From: Sphingomonas sp. LM7
Lineage (GTDB): Bacteria; Pseudomonadota; Alphaproteobacteria; Sphingomonadales; Sphingomonadaceae
Direction of reading: 5' to 3'
Assembly: GCF_002002925.1 (NCBI RefSeq)
Contig: NZ_CP019511.1
Location: forward strand, 62,001-126,000
Length of the DNA stretch: 64,000 nucleotides
Both the position numbers and the translations under genes were made by a program. The notes below the pieces were generated by a model that saw nothing but the letters and a program-made list of their open reading frames with translations, searched no databases and was not told the origin of the DNA. Below, piece by piece: positions 36,378-44,580 of this stretch (within the stretch, counting starts at the first letter, position 1; every line of letters starts with the position of its first letter).

Positions 36378-37123
36378 GGCTCCGTTCCACTGCGGGCGCC
36401 AACCCGCTGTTCGCCGAATCCGCATTCCAGCCGGCGGATGCCGAAGCGCAAGGGCAGGGCGGGCTCGCGCTGCTCGATCCGGCCGATGAACGCGTCGATC
36501 CGCTGGTCACCGCGGCGTTCGACGCCGACGATCCCTATGTCGCCAAGGTCCGGAAGATCCGCGCCAAGCTGCTCGCCACGGCGCGCGAGGCCAGCGGCGC
36601 GGACGGGCGATTGCGGCTGGCGGTGCTGTCGCTGCAGGGCGGGGACGAGGCGTCGATCCTCGCCGCCAATCTCGGCGCAGTGATGGCGCAAATGGACGGG
36701 CCGACGATCCTGGTCGACGGCGATATCGAACAGCCCTCGCTCGATCGCTTGCTGCGCCTGCCCAACCGCATCGGCCTGGCCGAGCAGCTGGGCGGCATGG
36801 CGCTGCGCCTGCCGGTGCTCCAGACCGCGATCGACCGGCTGTGGCTGATGCCCGCCGGCCAGGCTGCAGGCGGCGCGGCGACCCTGGTCGAGAAGGGCTC
36901 GCTGGCCGAAGCCGCGGCGGGCTGGAACCTGCCCGAGGCCAATCTGCTCGCCTATCTTGCCGAGCGACCGCGCGGCGGCACGGCGTTTGGGAACATCCTC
37001 GAGAAATTCGACGCAGTGGTGATCGTCGCGCGGCGCGGCGTAACGCCGGTTTCGGAGATCCGCCGGGTCATCGACGACCTCGACCGGCATCACATTCCTA
37101 TCGCCGGTTCGGTGGTCAGCTGA
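36374..37123 (+). CDS. BY-kinase-like (CpsD/CapB) protein lacking the Walker A lysine
   Basis: A 249-residue protein of the CpsD/CapB fold, in the place where the tyrosine autokinase of EPS systems is usually encoded. The Walker A' strand is kept (ILVDGDIEQPSLDRLL, about residues 112-127), as is the final part (ILEKFDAVVIVARRGVTP). The Walker A loop, normally GEGKS/T, reads SLQGGDEASILAANL (about 86-100), without lysine. There is no C-terminal tyrosine cluster. It is therefore probably a non-catalytic adaptor. ATGA overlap with the Wzz-like gene; 11 bases to the WecG-like gene. A similar loss occurs in some other alphaproteobacterial polysaccharide systems as far as I recall, but I cannot compare here. 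Confidence 0.8.
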   Translation: MRLRSTAGANPLFAESAFQPADAEAQGQGGLALLDPADERVDPLVTAAFDADDPYVAKVRKIRAKLLATAREASGADGRLRLAVLSLQGGDEASILAANLGAVMAQMDGPTILVDGDIEQPSLDRLLRLPNRIGLAEQLGGMALRLPVLQTAIDRLWLMPAGQAAGGAATLVEKGSLAEAAAGWNLPEANLLAYLAERPRGGTAFGNILEKFDAVVIVARRGVTPVSEIRRVIDDLDRHHIPIAGSVVS

Positions 37124-37134
37124 GGGGGCGCAGG

Positions 37135-37944
37135 ATGCACGGAACCACGATCGAGCTCGGACTGGGCGGAAGCGGCGCAAGCGATAGCGGGCGGCTCGAG
37201 AACGCCCATGTCGGCGGGGTGCCGGTGTCGACGCTGTCGCTCCGCGCACTGATCGACAAGATGCTGCGCGATGCGCCGCTGCGGCTGGCGGCCGCCGAGC
37301 GGCCCTGGCTGGTGTTCGACTGCAACGGCCATGGCCTGTCGCTCAACGCTACCGACAGGGCTTTCGCAAAGGATCTGGCCGAGGCCGATCTGATCCACGC
37401 CGACGGGCAGGTGATCGTCAAGGCGTCGCATTGGGTGGGCGGGCCGCAGATCGCCGACCGTTCGAGCACCACCGACATGTTCATCGACAGCCTGCCCGGC
37501 GCCGCGGCGGGGAAGGTGCGCTATTATCTGCTCGGCGGCACCGAGCAGGTGAATGCCGACTGCGCCGAGAGCATCACCAGCTCGACTCCCGGGCTCGAAC
37601 TCGCCGGACGCCGCAACGGCTTCTGGAAGGCGGACGAGGAAGCGGCGGTGATCGACGCAATCAATGCCGCCGCGCCCGACGTGCTGTGGGTCGGCACCGG
37701 CAAGCCGCGCGAACAGGCGTTCTGCGTGCGCAACCGCGATCGGATCAAGGCCGGCTGGATCGTCACTTGTGGCGGGTTGTTCAACTATATTACCGGTGAT
37801 TATCCGCGCGCGCCGCAGTGGATGCAGCAGGCGGGGCTCGAATGGCTCCATCGCATGGCGACCAATCCGCGCCATCTGGCGTGGCGCTATCTCACCACTA
37901 ATCCGCATGCGCTCTACTTGATCTGGAAGCACCGGAATGGCTGA
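37135..37944 (+). CDS. WecG/TagA/CpsF family glycosyltransferase (GT26)
   Basis: A 269-residue GT26 protein. It shows the family's order of motifs: an N-terminal VGGVPVSTLSLRALI, the donor/acceptor region LAEADLIHADGQVIV, ADRSSTTDMFIDSL, YYLLGG, then VLWVGTGKPREQAF and the C-terminal GGLFNYITGDYPRAPQWMQQ with GLEWLHRM. Such enzymes usually add the second sugar to the lipid-linked intermediate (ManNAc, ManNAcA or glucuronic acid) and act at the membrane surface through C-terminal basic residues. Start ATG 37135 follows GGGGGCGCAGG. The stop overlaps the flippase gene by 8 bases. Confidence 0.9.
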   Translation: MHGTTIELGLGGSGASDSGRLENAHVGGVPVSTLSLRALIDKMLRDAPLRLAAAERPWLVFDCNGHGLSLNATDRAFAKDLAEADLIHADGQVIVKASHWVGGPQIADRSSTTDMFIDSLPGAAAGKVRYYLLGGTEQVNADCAESITSSTPGLELAGRRNGFWKADEEAAVIDAINAAAPDVLWVGTGKPREQAFCVRNRDRIKAGWIVTCGGLFNYITGDYPRAPQWMQQAGLEWLHRMATNPRHLAWRYLTTNPHALYLIWKHRNG

Positions 37945-39208
37945 GGCGGCTGCCTTGCCTCCTGAAAAGAAGCCGCTGCGCGCGACGCTGGCCCGGTTCG
38001 GGCTCGCAAGCATGTCTTCGGCCGCAGTGTCGGTCAGCCATCTGCTCGTCCAGCTCGTCGCGGTGCGTCGGCTGGAAGCGGCGGAGATCGGCACGCTCGC
38101 CTTCCTGCTGGTGATCATCCAGTTCGGCTACGGCTTGTCCAACGCCTTGGTCTCGACGCCCTATGCGATCGCAGTCAACCAGCGCGAGGATGGCGCCGAG
38201 CAAGGTTTCGACTTCTTCTTTCCGATGAATCTGCTGCTCGCGCTGTCGCAGGGGCTGCTCTGCGCGGCGATCGGCTGGGCGATGGTCGGGCCGTGGGCGG
38301 CACTGGCGTTCGGGCTGGCGGGCGTCTTCTCGCTGCTCCGCTGGTTCGGGCGCGCCAATGCCTATGCCCACCACACGCCCGGCGGCGCGGCGATCTCGGA
38401 CATGGTCTATGCCTTGCTGGTCATCGCCGGGGTCGGCGCGACGCTGGCGGTCGGCGCGCGGATCGAGCTGTTCGGCGCGGTTCTCGCGGGCGCTGGTCTC
38501 TTCGCGCTAATTCCGTTCGGTGCGGGCTTCCTCGCGCGGCACCGGCCCGTCGGCCTGGGCCGCGCCCTTGCCGCCTACCGCCCGGTGTGGAAGCGGCAAT
38601 CGGCCTGGACGCTGATCGGGGTCATCACTACCGAGGCGACGTCGAACGCGCATAGCTACATCGTCACGCTTTTCGCCGGACCCGCGGCGTTCGCGCCGAT
38701 TGCAGTCGGCATGCTGTTCTTCCGCCCGGTCAATGTCTGCATCACGGCGCTAACTCAGCTCGAACGGCCGCGCATGGCGCGTGCGGTTGGGAGGGGCGAC
38801 GACAAGTCTGCCCGCGGATCGGCCCGCGCCTTCCTCGCGGCGCTGGTCGTGATCTGGGTCGCCACGGCAATCACCGCGGCGCTGATCCTGTGGTTCTTCC
38901 CGCAGGTTATCATCAAGCCGACGCTCTCGGTGCAGACGGTGATGATCGCGGTCGCGCTCTGCGCCGCGCTGTCGCTGGTGCAATGCCTCCAGGCGCCGAT
39001 GAGCGTGCTCACCCAGGCGCGCGGCGCGTTCAAGCCGCTGGCGGCGACCAGCGTGCGCAGCTGCTTCGTCGGCGTCGGCGCCGTCATCGCGATCACGCTG
39101 CTCGCGCCTTCGGTGTACACGATCGCCGGCGTGGTCCTCGCGCAGCTGGTGATGATGATCGGCATCTGGCGGCTCGATCGGCGTGCGCGGCGGGATATGG
39201 CGCAATGA
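37937..39208 (+). CDS. Wzx-like flippase of the EPS locus
   Basis: A 423-residue polytopic protein with about 12 hydrophobic segments, fitting the MOP/PST flippase family (first segments: SSAAVSVSHLLVQLVAVRRL and IGTLAFLLVIIQFGYGLSNA). It would translocate the undecaprenyl-linked repeat unit. It starts 8 bases inside the GT26 gene and ends with ATGA into the polymerase gene. It is a second, distant flippase in the window, next to the one at 23174; the two serve different glycan loci by position. Confidence 0.85.
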   Translation: MAEAAALPPEKKPLRATLARFGLASMSSAAVSVSHLLVQLVAVRRLEAAEIGTLAFLLVIIQFGYGLSNALVSTPYAIAVNQREDGAEQGFDFFFPMNLLLALSQGLLCAAIGWAMVGPWAALAFGLAGVFSLLRWFGRANAYAHHTPGGAAISDMVYALLVIAGVGATLAVGARIELFGAVLAGAGLFALIPFGAGFLARHRPVGLGRALAAYRPVWKRQSAWTLIGVITTEATSNAHSYIVTLFAGPAAFAPIAVGMLFFRPVNVCITALTQLERPRMARAVGRGDDKSARGSARAFLAALVVIWVATAITAALILWFFPQVIIKPTLSVQTVMIAVALCAALSLVQCLQAPMSVLTQARGAFKPLAATSVRSCFVGVGAVIAITLLAPSVYTIAGVVLAQLVMMIGIWRLDRRARRDMAQ

Positions 39209-40596
39209 GCCTGGCGCTCCCCTGGCATCGCGGCCGCATGACGCTGCGCACCACCGGCGCCGCGCAGCCGCGCAGCCATGCGCTTGCCAGCCGGGCCGAG
39301 GCGCTGATCCCGGTCGCGCAGTTCGTCTATTTCGTCTTCCTGATGATGATCTTCATCGGGCAGCAGCCCTTCTCATCGCGCAACCAGGAACAGCTGGTTG
39401 CGATGGCGGCGAACAATGACGGCTCGGACATCTTCAAGCAGGCGTTCTTCATCGGCTTCGCGCTGCTGCTGACGATGCTGGAGGTGGTCCGGCGCTACAA
39501 GCCGCAATATCGCTTCACCTATTGGCCGCTGCTGCTGATGCTCGGCTGGTTCCTGGTCAGCTGTGCGTGGGGCGTCGATCCGTTCGTGTCGTTCAAGCGC
39601 GCGATGCAGCAGGTCATCGTGATCTACATCACTTTCCTGTCGCTCGCCTTGCTGGGGCCGGAGCGGATCTACCGCACGCTGATGGCGGCGCTGGTGACCT
39701 CGCTGCTGATCTGCTGGATATCGCTGCCGCTGACCCCACACGCCTTCCACCCGGCGACCGAGAGCGACAAGGCGCTGATCGGCGCATGGCGCGGCTTCTT
39801 CTTTCATAAGAACATTGCCGGCGCGGTGATGGCGCTGACCTTCGTGGTGACGGCGCACGCGTTCTTCACGACGCGCAAATGGTATTATGCGCTGTTCTCG
39901 GTGATGGCGTTCGTCTTCGTCATCGGCACCAAGAGCAAGACGTCGCTGGCGCTGTGCTTTGCGATCCTTGCCGTGAGCTCTGTGTATCGGGTGCTCAGCC
40001 AGTCGGTCTCTAAGCGTGCGGTACTGCTGCTCCTGGTCGGGACGGGCATGCTGTTGTTCCTCGGGCTGTACATCGCGTTCGAGCCGGTGGTCGAGCGGTG
40101 GTTCGCAGATCCTCAGGCGTTTACCGGGCGGGTTTCGATCTGGAAGGTCGCGATCGATTATCTCGCCGACCATCCCTATCTGGGCTCGGGGTTCGGCGGG
40201 TTCTGGCAGGTCGGCGATCTCTCGCCTGCGCACGACTATCTCAATCAGCAATTCCAGCTGCTCACTGCACATTCGCACAACGGTTATCTCGAGATCCTCG
40301 TCACCACTGGACCGGTCGGGCTGATCCTGCTGCTCGTATCGTTCGTGGTGCTGCCGGCCTGGTGGTTCCTTACCGGCACGACCAAAGCGAACGCCACGCT
40401 GATGGCCAGCGCCTTCGCGATCTGGAGCTTCGTGCTCTACCAGAACCTGCTCGAAACCTCGTTCTTCGACAAGGATCGCCAGGTCTGGGTGATCTTCCTG
40501 TCGTCGATCGCGATCGCGCATGCGTCGTTCAAGGCTGTCGACCGGCCGCGCTGGCACCGCCGCACTCCTGCATTGGCTCCGGGAGGTGCCGCATGA
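39205..40596 (+). CDS. Wzy-like polymerase (O-antigen ligase/polymerase family)
   Basis: A 463-residue integral membrane protein with about 11 hydrophobic segments and the Wzy_C/O-antigen ligase signature region around residues 180-330: GFFFHKNIAGAVMAL, then TKSKTSLALCF. It has a long periplasmic loop (about 300-370) with GRVSIWKVAIDYLADHPYLG and HSHNGYLEIL, containing the arginine and histidine typical of this family. It polymerises flipped repeat units in the periplasm. ATGA overlaps on both sides make it part of the coupled run. Confidence 0.9.
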   Translation: MSLALPWHRGRMTLRTTGAAQPRSHALASRAEALIPVAQFVYFVFLMMIFIGQQPFSSRNQEQLVAMAANNDGSDIFKQAFFIGFALLLTMLEVVRRYKPQYRFTYWPLLLMLGWFLVSCAWGVDPFVSFKRAMQQVIVIYITFLSLALLGPERIYRTLMAALVTSLLICWISLPLTPHAFHPATESDKALIGAWRGFFFHKNIAGAVMALTFVVTAHAFFTTRKWYYALFSVMAFVFVIGTKSKTSLALCFAILAVSSVYRVLSQSVSKRAVLLLLVGTGMLLFLGLYIAFEPVVERWFADPQAFTGRVSIWKVAIDYLADHPYLGSGFGGFWQVGDLSPAHDYLNQQFQLLTAHSHNGYLEILVTTGPVGLILLLVSFVVLPAWWFLTGTTKANATLMASAFAIWSFVLYQNLLETSFFDKDRQVWVIFLSSIAIAHASFKAVDRPRWHRRTPALAPGGAA

Positions 40597-41519
40597 CCGA
40601 AATCGCCATCTGCATCGCCACCCGCCAGCGCCCGCTGGGGATTACCCGCACGCTCCGCTCGCTCGCCGCATTGGCGACCGAGCGTGACGTGACCATCATC
40701 GTCGCCGACAATGATGGTGTGAAGCGCGAAGGCATCGCCGCGGCCGAAACGCTGCGCGCCGAGGGCTATCGCTGGCCGCTCGAACTGCTGACGGTCGCCG
40801 AGCCGGGCATTCCCCAGGTGCGCAACGCGCTGGTCCAGGCGGCGCTGCGGCTGCCCGGCATCGCCTTTGTCGCGATGCTAGACGACGACGAGGCGGCCGA
40901 CCCGCACTGGCTGCATGCGATGCTGGCCTGCCAGGCAGCGACGCGCGCCGATGTCGTCGGCGGCGCAGTGCTGCGCGAAATGGAAGGCGAAGTCGCGCCC
41001 TGGGCTGCGCGCCATCCGCTGCTCCAGCCCAAGTCGCGCGGGGCTTCGGGAGTCGTCGAGCTGATCGACAGTACCGCCAATGTGTTGATCGACGCCGAGG
41101 CATTGCGCGCGTTGGGCGACAGGCCGTTCGACGAGGCGATGGCGCTCACCGGCGGATCGGACAAACAGCTGTTCACCCGCATGGCGCGCGCCGGGCGCCG
41201 CTTCGCCTGGGCCGAGGATGCCCGCGTGACCGAGCTGATCCCGGCGAGCCGGATCACGTCCAAATGGCTGCTGATGCGCGGCTACCGCATCGGCATGACC
41301 GACACGATCACGGCGATGTCGCACAGCACGCCGTTCAAGGTCGCCACTGCCGAGGCCGCGCGGATCGCCGGCGGCTTCGTCGTCGGATCGCTCGGCGCGC
41401 TGACGCTCGACCGCGGCAAGCGGATCATCCGGCTGGGCAAGCTCTATCGCGCGGCGGGCAAAGTCGCCGCGCTTACCGGCCATCGTTACGAGGAATATCG
41501 CAAGGTGCACGGCGCATGA
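40593..41519 (+). CDS. Family 2 glycosyltransferase (EPS, pair A)
   Basis: A 308-residue GT2 enzyme: start IAICIATRQRPLGITRTLRS, VADND, the acceptor-loop EPGIPQVRN, metal-binding MLDDDE (DxD), and GGSDKQLFTRM for the catalytic base region. It shares the loop EPG-x-x-x-VRN and the C-terminal RIG-T/V-TDT-A pattern with the glycosyltransferase at 45668, so these two are paralogues. It adds one sugar of the repeat unit; donor unknown. Starts with ATGA overlap. Confidence 0.88.
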   Translation: MTEIAICIATRQRPLGITRTLRSLAALATERDVTIIVADNDGVKREGIAAAETLRAEGYRWPLELLTVAEPGIPQVRNALVQAALRLPGIAFVAMLDDDEAADPHWLHAMLACQAATRADVVGGAVLREMEGEVAPWAARHPLLQPKSRGASGVVELIDSTANVLIDAEALRALGDRPFDEAMALTGGSDKQLFTRMARAGRRFAWAEDARVTELIPASRITSKWLLMRGYRIGMTDTITAMSHSTPFKVATAEAARIAGGFVVGSLGALTLDRGKRIIRLGKLYRAAGKVAALTGHRYEEYRKVHGA

Positions 41520-42463
41520 AGAACGACACCGGCCAGCCCACCTTCTCGGTGGTGATCCCGCTCTACAATCGCGCCGACATCGTCACGACGACGATCCAAT
41601 CGGTGCTGACCCAGGATTTCGGCGACTTCGAGATCATCGTCGTCGACGACGGATCGAAGGACAATCCCGAGCCGGTGGTCGCCGCGATCGGCGACCCGCG
41701 CATCCGCTATGTCCGCCAGGCCAATGCCGGCGGCGGCGCGGCGCGCAACCTGGGCATCGAGGAGGCGCGGGGGCGCTATATCGCGTTCCTCGACTCCGAT
41801 GATCAGTTCCTGCCCGGCAAGCTCTCGATCATGGCGGCGGCGTTGCCCGATGCGGACGATACCGTGCTCTACTCGCAGATGCAGGTCGATCGCGGCGTCG
41901 ACCGTTATTGGGTGCGCCCCGATCGCGGCATCCGCGAGGATGAGGATGTCGGCGAATATCTGTTCTGCGCCAACCAGTTCATGCAGACTTCGACGATGGT
42001 GGTGCCATCGGCGCTCGCCAAGCAGGTGCGCTTCGATCCGGCGCTGAAGAAGGGCCAGGATCTCGATTTCAGTGTGCGCCTCCAGGTTGCCGGCGCGCGG
42101 TTCCGGATGATCGAGCAGCCGCTGACGATCTGGCTCGATGCGACCGAAGTCGGGCGGACCTCCTACGTACGCGGTTACGAGACTTCGCTCGACTGGCTCG
42201 ATCGCTGCGGGCATCTGCTCACCAATCGTGCACGCCACGGCTATCGCGCGACCGTTCTCGCCTATCACATGGCGCCGGTTCGTCCGGTGGCCGCGCTGCC
42301 CGAGCTGGTGCGGGGGCTATTCTATGGCCGGGTGCCGGCGCGCATCCTCGCGCGCCAGCTGCTGCGGTCGTACCTTCCGAAATCCTTCTATCGCTCGCTG
42401 GTGAACCAGTTCGTCCATCGTTTCGGCAAGCCCGAAGCGCTGGCTGGCAAGGCGGGCAAGTGA
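41516..42463 (+). CDS. Family 2 glycosyltransferase (EPS, pair B)
   Basis: A 315-residue GT2 enzyme with a textbook GT-A start (FSVVIPLYNRADIVTTTIQS), IIVVDDGSKDN, NAGGGAARNLGI, the DxD in FLDSDDQF and KKGQDLDFSVRLQVAG near the catalytic base. A C-terminal basic, aromatic segment (LLRSYLPKSFYRSL) may bind the membrane. It is clearly paralogous to the next gene (same order and spacing of all these motifs), an old tandem duplication. Adds one sugar of the repeat unit; donor unknown. Confidence 0.9.
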   Translation: MKNDTGQPTFSVVIPLYNRADIVTTTIQSVLTQDFGDFEIIVVDDGSKDNPEPVVAAIGDPRIRYVRQANAGGGAARNLGIEEARGRYIAFLDSDDQFLPGKLSIMAAALPDADDTVLYSQMQVDRGVDRYWVRPDRGIREDEDVGEYLFCANQFMQTSTMVVPSALAKQVRFDPALKKGQDLDFSVRLQVAGARFRMIEQPLTIWLDATEVGRTSYVRGYETSLDWLDRCGHLLTNRARHGYRATVLAYHMAPVRPVAALPELVRGLFYGRVPARILARQLLRSYLPKSFYRSLVNQFVHRFGKPEALAGKAGK

Positions 42464-43423
42464 ATGGTGCCGGGGGATCAGACTGACGCCATGCCCGCAG
42501 CCGACGCTCCGCTGTTCACAGTGGTCATACCCACCTTCAACCGGCGCGATGCGGTGGTCGAGGCGGTGCAATCGGCGCTCGACCAGAGCGTTCGCGACAT
42601 CGAAGTGATCGTCATCGACGACGGCTCGAAGGACGGAACTGCCAGCGCGGTCGCTGCGATCGGCGACGAGCGGCTGCGCGTCATCGTCCAGCCCAATCGC
42701 GGGGCTGCGGCGGCGCGCAACCGAGGTATAGACTACGCACGGGGCCGCTATGTCGCGTTTCTCGATAGCGACGATCGCTTTTTCCCCGATCACCTTGCCG
42801 ACCTGTTGCCGCTGCTGGCGCAGAGCGACGATGTCGTCGCTTATTGCCGAGTGGTCGTCGATCGCGGCTCGGGGCGGCATTTCCTCAAGCCGTATCGCGA
42901 GATCCTGAGCGGCGAGAGTGTCGACCGTTATCTGATGTGCGAGCGGGGCTTCATCCAGACCAGCAGCCTCGCGCTGCGCCGCAGCCTCGCCGACACGGTG
43001 CGTTATCGCGAGGATGTCGGCTTCGGCGACGATACTGATTTCGCCGTGCGGCTGTCACTGGCAGGCGCGCGCTTCCTGATGGCGCCGCGCGCGACGGTGT
43101 TGTGGGCCGATCGTCGTACGGAGAACCGGCTGTCGCAGGTTCGCGCCAATATCGGCAACCTCGCCTGGCTCAAGGATCTGCGTCCGCACATCTCGGCGCG
43201 CGCCTATTCGGCCTATATGGGCTGGCATGCCGCCAAGAGCGTCTGGCCGACCAGCCGGCGCACTGCGCTACGCTATTATTTCGACGCGCTGCGCCACGGC
43301 GCCTTCCGTCCGCGGGTCGCGGCAATCGTGCTATTGCAAATCATTATCCCTGATAATCATTATCGAAAGGCTGCCGATCGATGGATCGCGCTGACCAGCC
43401 GGGTGCGTGGCGCTCGGATATGA
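42464..43423 (+). CDS. Family 2 glycosyltransferase (EPS, pair B)
   Basis: A 319-residue GT2 enzyme beginning FTVVIPTFNRRDAVVEAVQS, with IVIDDGSKDGT, NRGAAAARNRGIDYARGRYV, DxD in FLDSDDRF and GFGDDTDFAVRLSLAG. It begins with no gap after the preceding paralogue and ends in an ATGA overlap with the GH10 gene. An in-frame ATG ten codons downstream (42491) is an alternative start. Donor and linkage unknown. Confidence 0.9.
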   Translation: MVPGDQTDAMPAADAPLFTVVIPTFNRRDAVVEAVQSALDQSVRDIEVIVIDDGSKDGTASAVAAIGDERLRVIVQPNRGAAAARNRGIDYARGRYVAFLDSDDRFFPDHLADLLPLLAQSDDVVAYCRVVVDRGSGRHFLKPYREILSGESVDRYLMCERGFIQTSSLALRRSLADTVRYREDVGFGDDTDFAVRLSLAGARFLMAPRATVLWADRRTENRLSQVRANIGNLAWLKDLRPHISARAYSAYMGWHAAKSVWPTSRRTALRYYFDALRHGAFRPRVAAIVLLQIIIPDNHYRKAADRWIALTSRVRGARI

Positions 43424-44580
43424 GGCGCCGGACTTTCCTGGCAGGCGCGGCGGCGGCATGCAGTGTCCCGCTCGCCACCAGCGCGGTGCCGTTCGTGCCG
43501 CCGCTGCCCGGTTTCGACGGACCCGGGCTCGATGCGCGAGCGCGACGCAGCGGCCGGCGCTTTGGCTGTGCGATCAAATCGGGCCAGCTGGCAAAGGATC
43601 CGGCCTTCACTGCCGCGGTGCTGCGCGAGGCGGGGACGATCGTCCAAGAATATGAGCTCAAGCGCCACGTCACCCAGCCAAAGCCGGGCAAGTACGATTT
43701 CAGCGGCAACGACAAACTGGTCGATTTCGCCCAGCAGCACGGGCTCGCCGCTCGCGGGCACACGCTCGTCTGGTATTCGAACAATCCGCCCTGGCTCCAG
43801 GCCGCACTTCCAGCCACGCGGGGCCGCGCCAAAGAAGGGCTGCTCACCGGCTATATCGAGACCGCGATGCGCCGCTATGCCGGGCGGATCGGCGAATGGG
43901 ACGTGGTCAACGAGCCCGTCGAGCCCAATCAGGGCCGCGCCGACGGCATGCGAAGCCAGAACATCTGGGGGCAGGCGTTCGGCGAGAATTATATCGACCT
44001 GGCCTTCCATAGCGCCCGCGCCGCCGATCCGCGCGCGCGGCTGTTCCTCACCGATTTCGGACTCGAACATGCCTCGCGGCGCTGCGCCGCGCGTCGGGCG
44101 GCGATCCTCCGGCTGCTGGAGCGCGCGCTGGCGCGCCGCGTGCCGATCGACGCGCTCGGCATCCAGGGCCATTTGAAGCCGTTCCGCGAACCGTTCGACG
44201 AACGGACCTTCGCCAATTTCCTCGACGAAGTCCGCGGGATGGGGATCGGCATCGCGATTACCGAAATGGACATCGCCGATCGCGGCGGGCCCCAGGCAAT
44301 CGAGCCACGCGACGCGCAGGTCGCCGCGGTCGGCAAGGCGTTTCTCGACGTCGCGCTCGACAATCCGGCGACCAGCTCGGTGCTGACCTGGGGACTGTCG
44401 GACCGCTATTCGTGGCTATCGACCTATCCCGAATATCGCTGGCCTGACGGCAAGCCCTCGCGCGGACTGCCGCTTGATGCCGATCTTGGTCGCAAGCGCT
44501 TGTGGGCGGCGATGGCGGCGGCGTTCGACGCGGCGCCGGTGCGCAGGGCGAGCAATCCGAGCGAAGGAGTAGCCGCATGA
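43420..44580 (+). CDS. GH10 family endo-beta-1,4-xylanase-like enzyme with Tat signal
   Basis: A 386-residue glycoside hydrolase with a twin-arginine signal (MRRRTFLAGAAAACSVPLA). The GH10 (beta/alpha)8 barrel is intact: the acid/base glutamate is in WDVVNEP (about nt 43899-43919) and the nucleophile glutamate in AITEMDIA (about nt 44254-44277), with HTLVWYSNNPPWL, the conserved HTLVWH-like strand, in between. Known members cut beta-1,4-xylan. Here the gene is translationally coupled (ATGA both sides) to EPS glycosyltransferase and acyltransferase genes, so it probably trims or releases the exopolysaccharide in the periplasm rather than digesting plant xylan. A variant in HTLVWY (Tyr for the usual His) may mean altered specificity. 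Confidence 0.88.
   Translation: MRRRTFLAGAAAACSVPLATSAVPFVPPLPGFDGPGLDARARRSGRRFGCAIKSGQLAKDPAFTAAVLREAGTIVQEYELKRHVTQPKPGKYDFSGNDKLVDFAQQHGLAARGHTLVWYSNNPPWLQAALPATRGRAKEGLLTGYIETAMRRYAGRIGEWDVVNEPVEPNQGRADGMRSQNIWGQAFGENYIDLAFHSARAADPRARLFLTDFGLEHASRRCAARRAAILRLLERALARRVPIDALGIQGHLKPFREPFDERTFANFLDEVRGMGIGIAITEMDIADRGGPQAIEPRDAQVAAVGKAFLDVALDNPATSSVLTWGLSDRYSWLSTYPEYRWPDGKPSRGLPLDADLGRKRLWAAMAAAFDAAPVRRASNPSEGVAA

Noticed and set aside
34536..36425. Minus-strand open frame of about 629 codons within the EPS operon
   Set aside because: Antisense to the AAA ATPase and Wzz genes, whose motifs are unambiguous.
36374..37123. Calling the CpsD-like gene an active tyrosine kinase
   Set aside because: The Walker A lysine loop and the tyrosine cluster are missing, so only a kinase-like fold can be claimed.
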